Below are positions 26,077 through 34,294 of a DNA stretch of 64,000 nt, piece by piece. Source of the stretch: Oscillibacter hominis (GTDB taxonomy: Bacteria > Bacillota > Clostridia > Oscillospirales > Oscillospiraceae); NCBI RefSeq assembly GCF_014334055.1, contig NZ_CP060490.1, forward strand, positions 2,232,001 to 2,296,000, in the 5' to 3' direction. Each line of letters opens with the position of its first letter. The first letter of the stretch is position 1. Below the pieces are notes generated by a model. That model made no database searches. It worked only from the letters and a program-made list of their open reading frames with translations, and had not been told where the DNA came from. The position numbers and the translations under genes were made by a program.

Positions 26077-27624
26077 ATGGAGGATACATTCGTGAGAGGA
26101 ATTCACAGCGCGGTGGATGACATCCGCCGGAAGGTTTTCACAGAGGTCGCCCGCCTGGCCTATGAGGGCGGGGACTATTCCCGGATTGACCTGATCCCCT
26201 ACAAAATTGTACCCGGCGAGGTGGGGAAGTTCCGCCACAACATCTTTTTGGAGCGGGCCATTGTCACCGAGCGGCTGCGGCTGGCCTGCGGGCTCCCTCT
26301 GCGCCCGGCCAGCGTCCACTCCCCGGCCAGCGACGGCATTGAGGAGGCCGCGCTGCCGGAGAAGTACTACGAGCCCCCCCTCATCAACATCATTTCCTTT
26401 GCCTGCAACGCCTGCCCGCCCAAGGAAATCCGCATCTCCAACAACTGCCAGGGCTGCATGTCCCACCCCTGCAAGGCGGTGTGTCCCAAGGACGCCGTGA
26501 TCATCGGCAAGGACAACCGGTGCTCCATCGACCAGGAGAAGTGCATCAAGTGCGGCAAGTGCCAGCGCCAGTGCCCTTACAACGCCATCAGCAGGCTGGA
26601 GCGGCCCTGCGCCGCGGCCTGCGGCATGGATGCCATCGGCTCCGACGAGTACGGCCACGCCAAGATCGATTACGACAAGTGCGTCTCCTGCGGCATGTGC
26701 CTGGTGAACTGCCCCTTTGCCGCCATTGCCGACAAGAGCCAGATTTTCCAGCTGATCCACGCCATCAAGTCCGGCGCCGAGGTGGTTGCCTGCGTGGCGC
26801 CGGCCTTTGTGGGCCAGTTCGGCCCTGACGCCACCCCCTCCAAGCTGAAGGAGGCCATGCGCATCCTGGGCTTTTCGGAGACAGTGGAGGTGGCCATTGG
26901 CGCGGACCTGTGCACCATCGAGGAGGCCAACGACTTTTTGGAGAACGTCCCCGCCAACCAGCCCTTCATGGGCACCTCCTGCTGCCCGGCGTGGAGCGTG
27001 ATGGCCAAAAAGCTGTTCCCGGAGTTTAAGGATTACATCTCCATGGCCCTGACGCCCATGGTGCTCACCGCCCGGCTGGTCAAACGCCGCAAGCCCAATG
27101 CCAAGATCGTCTTTGTGGGCCCCTGCGCGGCCAAAAAGTTGGAGGCCTCCCGCCAGAGCGTCCGCTCCTATGTGGATTTTGTGCTGACCTTTGAGGAGCT
27201 TCGGGGCATGTTCGACGCCAAGGATATCGACTTCAAGGAGATTGCGGGCGATCCTGACGAGGAGTTCACCGACGGCACTGGCTCCGGCCGCGGCTTTGCC
27301 GTGGGCGGCGGTGTGGCCCAGGCTGTGAAGGACGCCATCAACCGGATCGATCCGGGCCGAGAGGTGAAGATCGACTATGGTGACGGCCTTCGGGAGTGCC
27401 GGAAGATGCTGATGCTGGCCAAAGCCGGCAAACGGGACGGCTACCTCCTGGAGGGCATGGGCTGCCCCGGAGGCTGCGTGGCCGGGGCCGGCACCATCAC
27501 CCCCGTGGCCACCGCCGCGCTCAACGTCCGCTCCTACAAGGAGCAGGCGGGCGAGCAGAACTCCCTGGACAGCAAGTATGCCGCACGGCTGAAAGAATAC
27601 GAGAAATTTGAATCCCCCCAGTAG
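26077..27624 (+). CDS. Monomeric [FeFe] hydrogenase, group B type
   Basis: About 515 aa. The N-terminal part carries cysteine clusters for several 4Fe-4S centres: CNACPP...CQGCMSHPCKAVCP, CIKCGKCQRQCP and CVSCGMCLVNCP. The C-terminal H-cluster domain has TSCCPAW, VGPCAAKK and EGMGCPGGCVAGAG, the variants of the L1, L2 and L3 motifs expected for group B rather than group A enzymes. It would make or consume H2 with ferredoxin. The frame is open 270 bases further upstream, but that stretch lacks family similarity; I start at the ATG at 26077, which has a weak ribosome site. A strong terminator follows. Confidence 0.88.
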   Translation: MEDTFVRGIHSAVDDIRRKVFTEVARLAYEGGDYSRIDLIPYKIVPGEVGKFRHNIFLERAIVTERLRLACGLPLRPASVHSPASDGIEEAALPEKYYEPPLINIISFACNACPPKEIRISNNCQGCMSHPCKAVCPKDAVIIGKDNRCSIDQEKCIKCGKCQRQCPYNAISRLERPCAAACGMDAIGSDEYGHAKIDYDKCVSCGMCLVNCPFAAIADKSQIFQLIHAIKSGAEVVACVAPAFVGQFGPDATPSKLKEAMRILGFSETVEVAIGADLCTIEEANDFLENVPANQPFMGTSCCPAWSVMAKKLFPEFKDYISMALTPMVLTARLVKRRKPNAKIVFVGPCAAKKLEASRQSVRSYVDFVLTFEELRGMFDAKDIDFKEIAGDPDEEFTDGTGSGRGFAVGGGVAQAVKDAINRIDPGREVKIDYGDGLRECRKMLMLAKAGKRDGYLLEGMGCPGGCVAGAGTITPVATAALNVRSYKEQAGEQNSLDSKYAARLKEYEKFESPQ

Positions 27625-27634
27625 GGTTTTTCCA

Positions 27635-27672
27635 CAAAGAGGGCGGCGGAGCATACTCCGCCGCCCTCTTTG
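27635..27672 (+). terminator. Terminator of the hydrogenase gene
   Basis: A CAAAGAGGGCGGCGGAG stem with its complement, just after the hydrogenase stop. The T run is short (CTTTG). Confidence 0.8.
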
Positions 27673-27810
27673 ATGGGTAGGGCTCAGCCAGCTGTATTCC
27701 AACGAACCAGCACCCCTGGTTTTACCGCCGGCAGCCTGCCCGGTGATTGCGCAGAGTTCTTGTCGGCCGATCTCCCTTACGGCCGCAGGGTGCAGTTTCG
27801 TGAGGACACT

Positions 27811-28518
27811 TTACTGAACCGGGTCCTTAACCTGATAGCCGCAGAAGCGGATCGCCGCCTTTGCCAGCTCCGCCGTGGGATCCACAAAGCGCTGAGGCAG
27901 CGCAAGTCCCTCGGCGGCGATGGGCAGTTCTGTGCAGCCCAGGATGAAGTAGTCCGCTCCGGACATGTGATTCAGAACCTCCTCCATGGGCCCGCGCACG
28001 CTCTCTATGGGCGCGCCCTTTTTGACGCCCTTGTAGATCACCTGCATCAGCCGGTCCCGGTCTTCCTCCTCCGGCAGCAGGTAGTCCACCCCCTCTGACT
28101 GGAGGGCACGCTCATATACGCCGGAGCTGAGAGTCCCCCGGGTGGCCAGCACGCCGGCGGTCTTTCCGGGAAACGCAGCGGCGCAGGCTTTTGCCGTGGC
28201 CTCCAACATGCTCAGAAAAGGGATTCCCGTCAGCGGGCGCAGCCGGGGCAGGAAATAGTGGGCGGTGTTGCAGGGCATAATGAGGCAGTCGGCGCCGCAC
28301 TGCTCCAACTTGCGGATGGAGTCGGCCATGGCCTCCACCGGATCCGCTCCGCCGGAGAGGATGGCCAACGTGCGGTCGGGGATGGCCGTGTTGTCGTCGA
28401 TGAAGATGCGGATGTGGTCGTTGTCGCTGGCCGCATCGGTCATCAGGACAATCTTGCGGAACAGGTCGGCCGTGGCCAGCGGGCCCATGCCGCCGATGAT
28501 GCCGATGGTCTTTTTCAT
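27811..28518 (-). CDS. Aspartate/glutamate racemase family protein
   Basis: About 235 aa. The IGIIGGMGPLATADLF start is typical of the Asp/Glu/hydantoin racemase family. Both catalytic cysteines are present, in MPCNTAHYF near residue 80 and LGCTELP near 195, so it should be an active cofactor-independent amino acid racemase, most likely for aspartate. I start at the ATG at 28518 with GGAGTGG upstream rather than 39 bases earlier. It stands alone, divergent from the GNAT gene. Confidence 0.88.
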   Translation of the reverse strand: MKKTIGIIGGMGPLATADLFRKIVLMTDAASDNDHIRIFIDDNTAIPDRTLAILSGGADPVEAMADSIRKLEQCGADCLIMPCNTAHYFLPRLRPLTGIPFLSMLEATAKACAAAFPGKTAGVLATRGTLSSGVYERALQSEGVDYLLPEEEDRDRLMQVIYKGVKKGAPIESVRGPMEEVLNHMSGADYFILGCTELPIAAEGLALPQRFVDPTAELAKAAIRFCGYQVKDPVQ

Positions 28519-28774
28519 GGAATCCACTCCTTTTTCAATTCCTTGGAACTTTTTCATGAACAGGGAAAAAACAGGTGAAAACGCGCCTCAAACACGCTAT
28601 TATGAAGACAGGCGCCGTGGGATGCTCACGGCAGCTTGCACGGTCAGCTGACCTGCGTTCGGCTTCCAGCACCATTCTACCCCATCAATGGGTACGGTAC
28701 AACCTCCCTTGGGGTAGAACCGCCCCGGATTTCCCGGTAAACGCCAAACAAATCAGTCAGCAGAAAGGACTTAT

Positions 28775-29422
28775 ATGGAACTTAACATCAGACCCGAGCA
28801 GCCCTCAGATTACCGCGAGACGGAGGAGGTGACCCGGGAGGCATTTTGGAATCACTACGCCCCCGGCTGCTGTGAACACTATTTGCTGCATATCATGCGG
28901 GAATGCCCGGCATTTTTGCCTGAGCTGGCCCTTGTCGCCGTGCAGGAGGGCAGAATCGTAGGGGCTGTTGTCTCCCTGAAGGCTGCCATCTTTGGGGACG
29001 ACGGACGCGAATACGAGGTGCTGACCCTGGGGCCCATCGCCGTTTTGCCCGGCTACCAGCGCCAGGGCATCGGAACCAGGCTGATCCAGCGGACCAAGGA
29101 CGCCGCCCGCCGCCTTGGATACCGGGCCATCCTCCTCTGCGGGGATCCGGACTACTATTCCCGGCAGGGCTTTCTACCGGCGGAGCGGCTGAATATCCGC
29201 ACGGCGGACAACCTGTACGCTGCGGCCCTTCAGTACTGCGAGCTGTGGGACGGCGCTCTCTCAGGTGCGGCGGGCCGGTATGTGGAGGATCCCATCTACG
29301 CAGTGGAGGATGCGGCTGTCGCAGCATTTGACAAGGGCTTTCCGCCGAAGGAGAAGATCAGCGGTACTGCGTCCCAGCAGCGGTTTCAGCAGCTTGCAGC
29401 CATGTGCAGGGCAGCGGACTGA
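28775..29422 (+). CDS. GNAT family N-acetyltransferase
   Basis: 215 aa. The GNAT fold is visible from IRPEQPSDY at the start and from the acetyl-CoA site in IAVLPGYQRQGIGTRLI near 90-105, then GDPDYYSRQGF. The last 60 residues are an extension found in the YhbS-like group. The substrate is unknown. A GCAGAAAGG site lies ahead of the ATG, and a terminator-like stem follows at 29457-29497. Confidence 0.88.
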   Translation: MELNIRPEQPSDYRETEEVTREAFWNHYAPGCCEHYLLHIMRECPAFLPELALVAVQEGRIVGAVVSLKAAIFGDDGREYEVLTLGPIAVLPGYQRQGIGTRLIQRTKDAARRLGYRAILLCGDPDYYSRQGFLPAERLNIRTADNLYAAALQYCELWDGALSGAAGRYVEDPIYAVEDAAVAAFDKGFPPKEKISGTASQQRFQQLAAMCRAAD

Positions 29423-29456
29423 TCCCCACTCTCAAAATCCCGGCCCGAGCGGGCAA

Positions 29457-29497
29457 AAAAGCGGCGGCGCGGGGATTCCCGCGCCGCCGCAGCGGTT
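29457..29497. terminator. Bidirectional terminator between GNAT and transketolase genes
   Basis: A GCGGCGGCGCGGG / CCCGCGCCGCCGC stem lies between two converging genes, with an A6 run at its left serving the leftward transketolase. Confidence 0.75.
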
Positions 29498-29505
29498 GCA
29501 CATCT

Positions 29506-30432
29506 TTACAGCGACGACTTGATCTGCGCCGCGATTTTGTCCGCGGTCAGGCCATACTCCCGCAGCACGTCGGCCGCCTTGCCGGACTGGCCGAATTGAT
29601 CCTCCACACCGATCTTGCGGAAGGTGCAGTTCACCTTGCCCATCAGCACGTCGGCCACAGCGTCGCCCAGGCCGCCGATCACGCTGTGCTCCTCCACGGT
29701 GACCACCTTGCCGCACCGCTCCGCATACCGGGTCACGCACTCGGCGTCAATGGGCTTGATGGTGTGGACGTTGATGACGGAGGCGCGGATGCCGTCCGCC
29801 TCCAAGAGCTTGGCGGCCTCCAGGGCCTCCGACACCATCAGGCCGCAGGCAAACACCGCCACATCGCCGCCTTCACGCAGCACATTGGCCTTGCCGATCT
29901 CAAAGGGGTAGTCCTCCTCAAACACAGGGCTGGCCAGCCGGGCCAGGCGCAGATAGGCGGGGCCGTTGAATTCCGCCAGGGCCATCACCGCCTTGCGGGC
30001 CTCCTTGGCGTCGGCGGGGACGATGACGGTCATGCCGGGGATCACCCGCATCAGGGCCAGGTCCTCAATACACTGGTGGCTGCCGCCGTCCTCACCCACG
30101 GACACTCCGGCGTGGGACATGCACAGCTTCACATTGAATTTGGGGTATGCGATGGAGTTGCGGACCTGCTCATAGGCCCGGCCGGCGCCGAACATGGCAA
30201 AGGTGGAGCAGAAGGGTACCAGCCCCATGGTGGAAAGGCCGGCGGCCATGTCCACCATATTGGCCTCGGCAATGCCGGCATTGAAGAACCGGTCGGGATA
30301 GGCCTGGGCAAATTTCAGTGTCATGGTGGCGTGGGCCAGGTCGGCGTCCAGCACCACCACCTTGTCGTTTTTCGCGCCCAGCTCCACAAGAGCGTCGCCA
30401 TAGGCGGCGCGGGTTGCGATTTTTTCAGCCAT
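29506..30432 (-). CDS. Transketolase, C-terminal subunit
   Basis: 308 aa, the pyrimidine-binding and C-terminal domains of transketolase as a separate chain. GLVPFCSTFAMF, SHAGVSVGEDGGSHQCIEDL and the C-terminal TVEEHSVIGGLG are family landmarks; the Glu in the TVEE segment and the His in GGSHQ contact the sugar or thiamine site. It starts four bases after the N-terminal subunit ends. Split transketolases are common in clostridia. The pair serves the non-oxidative pentose phosphate pathway. Confidence 0.93.
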   Translation of the reverse strand: MAEKIATRAAYGDALVELGAKNDKVVVLDADLAHATMTLKFAQAYPDRFFNAGIAEANMVDMAAGLSTMGLVPFCSTFAMFGAGRAYEQVRNSIAYPKFNVKLCMSHAGVSVGEDGGSHQCIEDLALMRVIPGMTVIVPADAKEARKAVMALAEFNGPAYLRLARLASPVFEEDYPFEIGKANVLREGGDVAVFACGLMVSEALEAAKLLEADGIRASVINVHTIKPIDAECVTRYAERCGKVVTVEEHSVIGGLGDAVADVLMGKVNCTFRKIGVEDQFGQSGKAADVLREYGLTADKIAAQIKSSL

Positions 30433-30436
30433 TTCT

Positions 30437-31249
30437 TCAGTCCTCCAGTTCTTTCAGTGCCTGCCGGCGCTGCTCTTCGTTGGGCGCCTTGCCGTGCCAG
30501 CCCACCTGGCCCTCCATGAAGGAGACGCCCTTGCCCTTGATCGTGTGGGCCAGAATGCACTTGGGCTTTCCGGGCTCGGCGGGGGCATTCAGCGCCTCCA
30601 CCACGGCGGCGATGTCGTTGCCGTCGGAAAGCTCGATCACCGTGAAGCCAAAGGCGCGCATCTTGGCGGCCAGATCGCCCAAGCTCATGACCTGGTCGTT
30701 GGAGCCGTCGATCTGCAGTCCGTTGTTATCCAGCATCACTGTCAGGTTGTCTAACTGATAGTGGGCCGCGGCCATAAAGGCCTCCCATACCTGGCCCTCC
30801 TGGCACTCGCCGTCGCCCAGGATGGTATAGACCTGGATGTCCTTGCCCTGATGCTTGGCGCCCAGGGCCATGCCCACTGCGATGGAGGCACCCTGGCCAA
30901 GAGAACCGGTGGAGGCGTCCACGCCCGGCACTTTCTTGGCGTCCGGATGGCCCTGGAGGATGCTGTGCAGCTGGCGGAAATTTTGGAATTCATCGCGGCT
31001 GATGAAGCCCTTTTCCGCAAGGACCCCGTAATAGCAGGGCGCCGCATGGCCCTTGCTCAGCACAAAGCGGTCCCGGTCGGGATTGCGGGGGTCTTTGGGG
31101 TCCACCCGCATTTTTTCAAAAAATGTGGCCACCATCAGCTCCACCGCGGACAGCGAGCCGCCGGGATGGCCGCTGCCGGCGTTGGCGGTCATATTGATAA
31201 TATCCCGCCGCACCTGCGTGCAGATCCTGGAGAGTTCTTCCGTTTTCAT
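30437..31249 (-). CDS. Transketolase, N-terminal subunit
   Basis: 270 aa with the thiamine-diphosphate binding motif GDGECQEGQVWEA near 145-160, ending in NNGLQIDG, and the HPGGSLSAVE segment near 28. This is the pyrophosphate-binding half of transketolase. The ATG at 31249 follows a GGAGG site. Together with the downstream C-terminal subunit it makes one enzyme. Confidence 0.95.
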   Translation of the reverse strand: MKTEELSRICTQVRRDIINMTANAGSGHPGGSLSAVELMVATFFEKMRVDPKDPRNPDRDRFVLSKGHAAPCYYGVLAEKGFISRDEFQNFRQLHSILQGHPDAKKVPGVDASTGSLGQGASIAVGMALGAKHQGKDIQVYTILGDGECQEGQVWEAFMAAAHYQLDNLTVMLDNNGLQIDGSNDQVMSLGDLAAKMRAFGFTVIELSDGNDIAAVVEALNAPAEPGKPKCILAHTIKGKGVSFMEGQVGWHGKAPNEEQRRQALKELED

Positions 31250-31340
31250 GATGCTACCTCCTGATATCGTTGCTGCCCTGGGGCTGCAAGCGTCAAAACA
31301 CTTATTCTAAAAAATATCACAGGATACCCCCTGTGTCAAG

Positions 31341-31385
31341 AAAGAGGCTGTCTCCTGCTCAGGTTTTGCAGGGGACAGCCTCTTT
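31341..31385 (-). terminator. Terminator of the 56-aa protein gene
   Basis: An AAAGAGGCTGTC stem with its complement GACAGCCTCTTT lies just past the stop at 31389, with loop bases between. Confidence 0.75.
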
Positions 31386-31388
31386 GCC

Positions 31389-31559
31389 TCAATCATTTTT
31401 TTGCGGAGCGCTGTTTGCCTTACGCTCAGGCTTCTCTATGTACAGTTCCTCTGAAATCTGTTGGGCGTGAATGAGTTCCTCGCGCAGTTTTTGCAAAGTT
31501 TCTTCTGCGGCGGTGATCGCGTTAAACAAAATGAGGTATTCTTTCGGGATCGTATCCAT
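31389..31559 (-). CDS. Small protein of 56 aa, unknown
   Basis: A short frame starting MDTIPKEYLILFNAITA, with a helical, acidic middle (about residues 18-40, EETLQKLREEL) and a charged tail ending QKND. It has an AAAGGAAT site nine bases before the ATG and its own terminator, both of which argue that it is real. The heptad-like Leu/Ile spacing suggests a short coiled coil. I do not recognise a function. Confidence 0.65.
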   Translation of the reverse strand: MDTIPKEYLILFNAITAAEETLQKLREELIHAQQISEELYIEKPERKANSAPQKND

Positions 31560-31881
31560 GTCTCTTTTATTCCTTTCTATATTTGCCTTCTCATCTCTCG
31601 CCTCGCTGGTCTTATGTTACCTTTTTCCGAGCGCAAATTTTGTCTGATTTTCGCGAATTTTTAAAAAATTCTCCAAATATGTGGAAATGTTATCAAAAGC
31701 AATCTGTTCCTCTCACTTTTGGGCTTATTGTGTCGTGGCATTGACTTACTATAAATTTACGGTATACTCTTTTTAGAGCTGCACAGCATGAATCACATGG
31801 GATTGGGCGATTTTTCACGCGGCCGTTTTGGGATTCGAAACCGTTTTTCCCATGGGAAGCGTCTTATAAAGGAGAGCATCT
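31560..31881. promoter_or_regulatory. Intergenic region with ZIP gene promoter
   Basis: AT-rich 320-base gap between two divergent genes. A near-consensus rightward promoter lies at 31741-31768: TTGACT, 16 bases, TATACT. The start of the ZIP gene is about 110 bases further on. I see no clear metal-regulator operator. Confidence 0.65.
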
Positions 31882-32670
31882 ATGCTGCAAAAAGAATTGT
31901 ATTTTGCCGCCATCGGCACAGGCTTTACCTGTCTTGCCACCGTGTTGGGCGCGGCCATGGTCTTTTTCTTCCGAAAGGAGATGCGGCCTGTCACCCAGAA
32001 GGTCTTCCTTGGCTTTGCCGCCGGAGTGATGATCGCTGCGGCCGTCTGGTCGCTGCTGATTCCGGCCATGGAGATGGCCGAATCAGCGGGGCAGAACGTT
32101 TTGCTGCACGTGGGCGGCGGGTTTTTGCTGGGCGGCGCATTTTTGATGCTGTTAGATATGCTGCTGCCCCACCTGCACATTGGAAGCGATGAAGCGGAGG
32201 GGCTTCCCTCCCGCTGGAGGCGCACCACCATGATCGTCCTGGCCGTGACGCTCCACAACATCCCCGAGGGCATGGCGGTGGGTCTGGCGTTTTCCGTTGC
32301 CGCCCAGGATGCCGGGAGCCTCTCCGGCGCGCTGGCGCTGGCGCTGGGCATGGGGCTTCAGAACTTTCCGGAGGGCGCCGCAGTATCCCTGCCCCTCAAG
32401 TCCCAGGGGGTGAGCGCGCCCAAGTCCTTTGCCTGCGGCGCAGCCTCCGGCGTGGTGGAGCCCATCTTTGGCCTCATCACCGTTCTCGTTGCCAGCAGCA
32501 TCACCGGCCTCATGCCTGTGATCCTCTCCTTCGCCGCCGGGGCCATGCTCTATGTGGTGGTGGAGGAGCTGATTCCAGAGGCTCATCTGGGGGAGCATTC
32601 CCACAGCGGCACCATCAGCGTCATGGCTGGATTTCTGATGATGATGCTGCTTGACGTGATGTTGGGCTGA
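31882..32670 (+). CDS. ZIP family divalent metal transporter
   Basis: 262 aa with eight hydrophobic segments. The metal-binding helices 4 and 5 are evident in HNIPEGMAVG near 121 and QNFPEGAAVS near 158. A histidine pair in the variable loop (LPHLHIG near 93-99) is usual in the family. It should import zinc or another divalent ion. The ATG follows an AAAGGAGAGC site. A strong terminator follows. Confidence 0.93.
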   Translation: MLQKELYFAAIGTGFTCLATVLGAAMVFFFRKEMRPVTQKVFLGFAAGVMIAAAVWSLLIPAMEMAESAGQNVLLHVGGGFLLGGAFLMLLDMLLPHLHIGSDEAEGLPSRWRRTTMIVLAVTLHNIPEGMAVGLAFSVAAQDAGSLSGALALALGMGLQNFPEGAAVSLPLKSQGVSAPKSFACGAASGVVEPIFGLITVLVASSITGLMPVILSFAAGAMLYVVVEELIPEAHLGEHSHSGTISVMAGFLMMMLLDVMLG

Positions 32671-32683
32671 TCCGCTCCATAGG

Positions 32684-32727
32684 CGCGTCGTGGTGTGAAT
32701 TCACATCACGACGCGTTTTGATTTTTT
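32684..32727 (+). terminator. Terminator of the ZIP transporter gene
   Basis: A 16-bp perfect inverted repeat (CGCGTCGTGGTGTGAA and complement) is followed by TTTTGATTTTTT. Confidence 0.88.
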
Positions 32728-32737
32728 CATATTGGAG

Positions 32738-32766
32738 TGAACCTTCCTCTTTCCGCGGGGGTATAA
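32738..32766 (+). promoter_or_regulatory. Candidate ECF-type promoter of the sigma operon
   Basis: TGAACC at 32738-32743, 17 bases, GTATAA at 32761-32766. The AAC-type -35 is characteristic of extracytoplasmic-function sigma factors and suggests that the sigma factor transcribes its own operon. Confidence 0.5.
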
Positions 32767-32800
32767 AGAGCAGAAGCGCGCATCTGAAAGGAGGCACACC

Positions 32801-33319
32801 GTGGAAGACTACATCTCCGATGCCCTGAAGGGGGACCACCGGGCCTTTTCTTATCTCTATGACCAGTTTGCCCCGGCGGCACTGCGGCTCAGCGCCGCCA
32901 TCACCCGCAGACAGGACCTTGCGGAAGACGCTGTCCAGGAGGCTTTTCTCCGGGCCTACCGAAAAGGGCATCAATGCACGGACCCGGACCGGTTCCGGCC
33001 CTGGTTTTTCCGCATCGTCATCAATGAAAGCCGCCGCATCCTGCGGAAAAACTTAGGGGTGACGGCACTGGACGCCGATTTTCCAACCCCCTCGTTTGCC
33101 GAGGGCTCCGACCGGTCCCTGGCCATTGCCGAAGCGCTGGACCGTCTCTCCCCAGAGCACCGAAGCGTTTTGGTCCTGCGGTTTTTACTGGATCTGAGTG
33201 AACGGGAGATCAGCGAGATTCTGAAAAAGCCTGTGGGCACTGTAAAATCCCGCATCCACTATGCAAAAGAAGCACTGGCCCAACAGTTGAAAGAGGAGGA
33301 ACGCCATGACCGATCTTGA
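32801..33319 (+). CDS. ECF RNA polymerase sigma factor
   Basis: 172 aa. Region 2 (about 10-75) includes YDQFAPAALRLS, AEDAVQEAFLRAY and the DPDRFRPWFFRI segment; region 4 (about 105-165) ends with LSEREISEILKKPVGTVKSRIHYA. The start is GTG at 32801, placed by an AGGAGG site six bases before. It overlaps the next gene by 14 bases, the usual layout of a sigma and anti-sigma pair. Confidence 0.93.
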   Translation: MEDYISDALKGDHRAFSYLYDQFAPAALRLSAAITRRQDLAEDAVQEAFLRAYRKGHQCTDPDRFRPWFFRIVINESRRILRKNLGVTALDADFPTPSFAEGSDRSLAIAEALDRLSPEHRSVLVLRFLLDLSEREISEILKKPVGTVKSRIHYAKEALAQQLKEEERHDRS

Positions 33320-34175
33320 ACTGAAACAAGGTCTGTCCTTGTATACCGACCGCGCGCTCCAGCGCCAGGAGACGGTGAAAAAGGGCGTGATGCATGAGCT
33401 GAGTATGGAAAAAGCGCGAAGACGGCGCCCGGTCCGGCTGTTGGCCGCAGCCGCCTCTGTGGCTCTCATCCTGTCCTTTCTGTCCTTCACACCGTCCGGC
33501 AGAGCCCTGGCCCGCTCGATAGGGGAGAACCTCTCCGCCCTCTGGGAAACGCTGTTTCCCCCAAAGGAGCTCCCTGTCCTTCCGGAGGGTATGGAGGAAC
33601 ACCCCCTCCATACGCCTCAGGCAGAGGACAGCGCATCTCATCCCGGCTTTGTGCTCTATTCGGATGAATCCCGCTATACCGCAAGCTGGGAGGGTGAGCG
33701 CTATGTCATCCGCCCCATACCCATCACCTTTACCCGGGAGGATGCGGAGCGGGACCTGGCCAGCCAGTTGGATGCCCTGAGCCCTCCGGAAGCCCAGGAG
33801 CAGATCGACCTGTGGATCGCCCAGCGGGAGGAGGCGCTGTCCCTTCTTCCCCCGTGCCGGCTCGAACTCACCCATTGGGAGGGCGTGACCCCTCAGGAGG
33901 ACGCGGAGGCCCTGCGGGCGGAGTTGCGGGACACCTACGAGACCGTCTCCGACATCGCTCCGTCCCAACTGTTGGAGGGCCTGTTCCTCCACGCCGGCAA
34001 TGGGACGGCATGGGATGCAGAGCAGGTGGACTGCCATCTTGTGGACGACGGAAAGGGCGGGACCTACCGCATCTGCTCCTATCTTTATACAGAGGCTACG
34101 GAGGGGCACGGCACCCGGTTTGACGCCATGATCGCCACATTCCAGGTTTTGAACACGCCGGACCAAACATCCTGA
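33306..34175 (+). CDS. Putative membrane anti-sigma factor
   Basis: 289 aa. A short cytoplasmic N terminus (1-42) is rich in charged helical residues, then one transmembrane helix (about 46-62) and an extracellular region of about 225 residues with no signature I can name. Gene order and overlap with the ECF sigma factor make an anti-sigma role likely, since the N-terminal segment would bind the sigma factor. It has no zinc HxxxCxxC motif, so it is not a classical ZAS protein. Confidence 0.7.
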   Translation: MTDLELKQGLSLYTDRALQRQETVKKGVMHELSMEKARRRRPVRLLAAAASVALILSFLSFTPSGRALARSIGENLSALWETLFPPKELPVLPEGMEEHPLHTPQAEDSASHPGFVLYSDESRYTASWEGERYVIRPIPITFTREDAERDLASQLDALSPPEAQEQIDLWIAQREEALSLLPPCRLELTHWEGVTPQEDAEALRAELRDTYETVSDIAPSQLLEGLFLHAGNGTAWDAEQVDCHLVDDGKGGTYRICSYLYTEATEGHGTRFDAMIATFQVLNTPDQTS

Positions 34176-34191
34176 ATCTTTCCCCCAGGCG

Positions 34192-34227
34192 GGCCGGGCG
34201 TATCCTGGCAAGATGCGCCCGGCTTTT
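34192..34227 (+). terminator. Terminator after the anti-sigma gene
   Basis: A GCCGGGCG / CGCCCGGC stem and a short T run separate the sigma operon from the methyltransferase gene. Confidence 0.6.
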
Positions 34228-34294
34228 CCCGCGTCCCTTGATTCGCCGCCCCGTCTGCTGTACAATAGCTGTATTCTCAAGATGGGGAGGGCCT

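Noticed and set aside
31389..31559. A prophage remnant around the 56-aa protein
   Set aside because: No integrase, attachment repeats or other phage genes are nearby.
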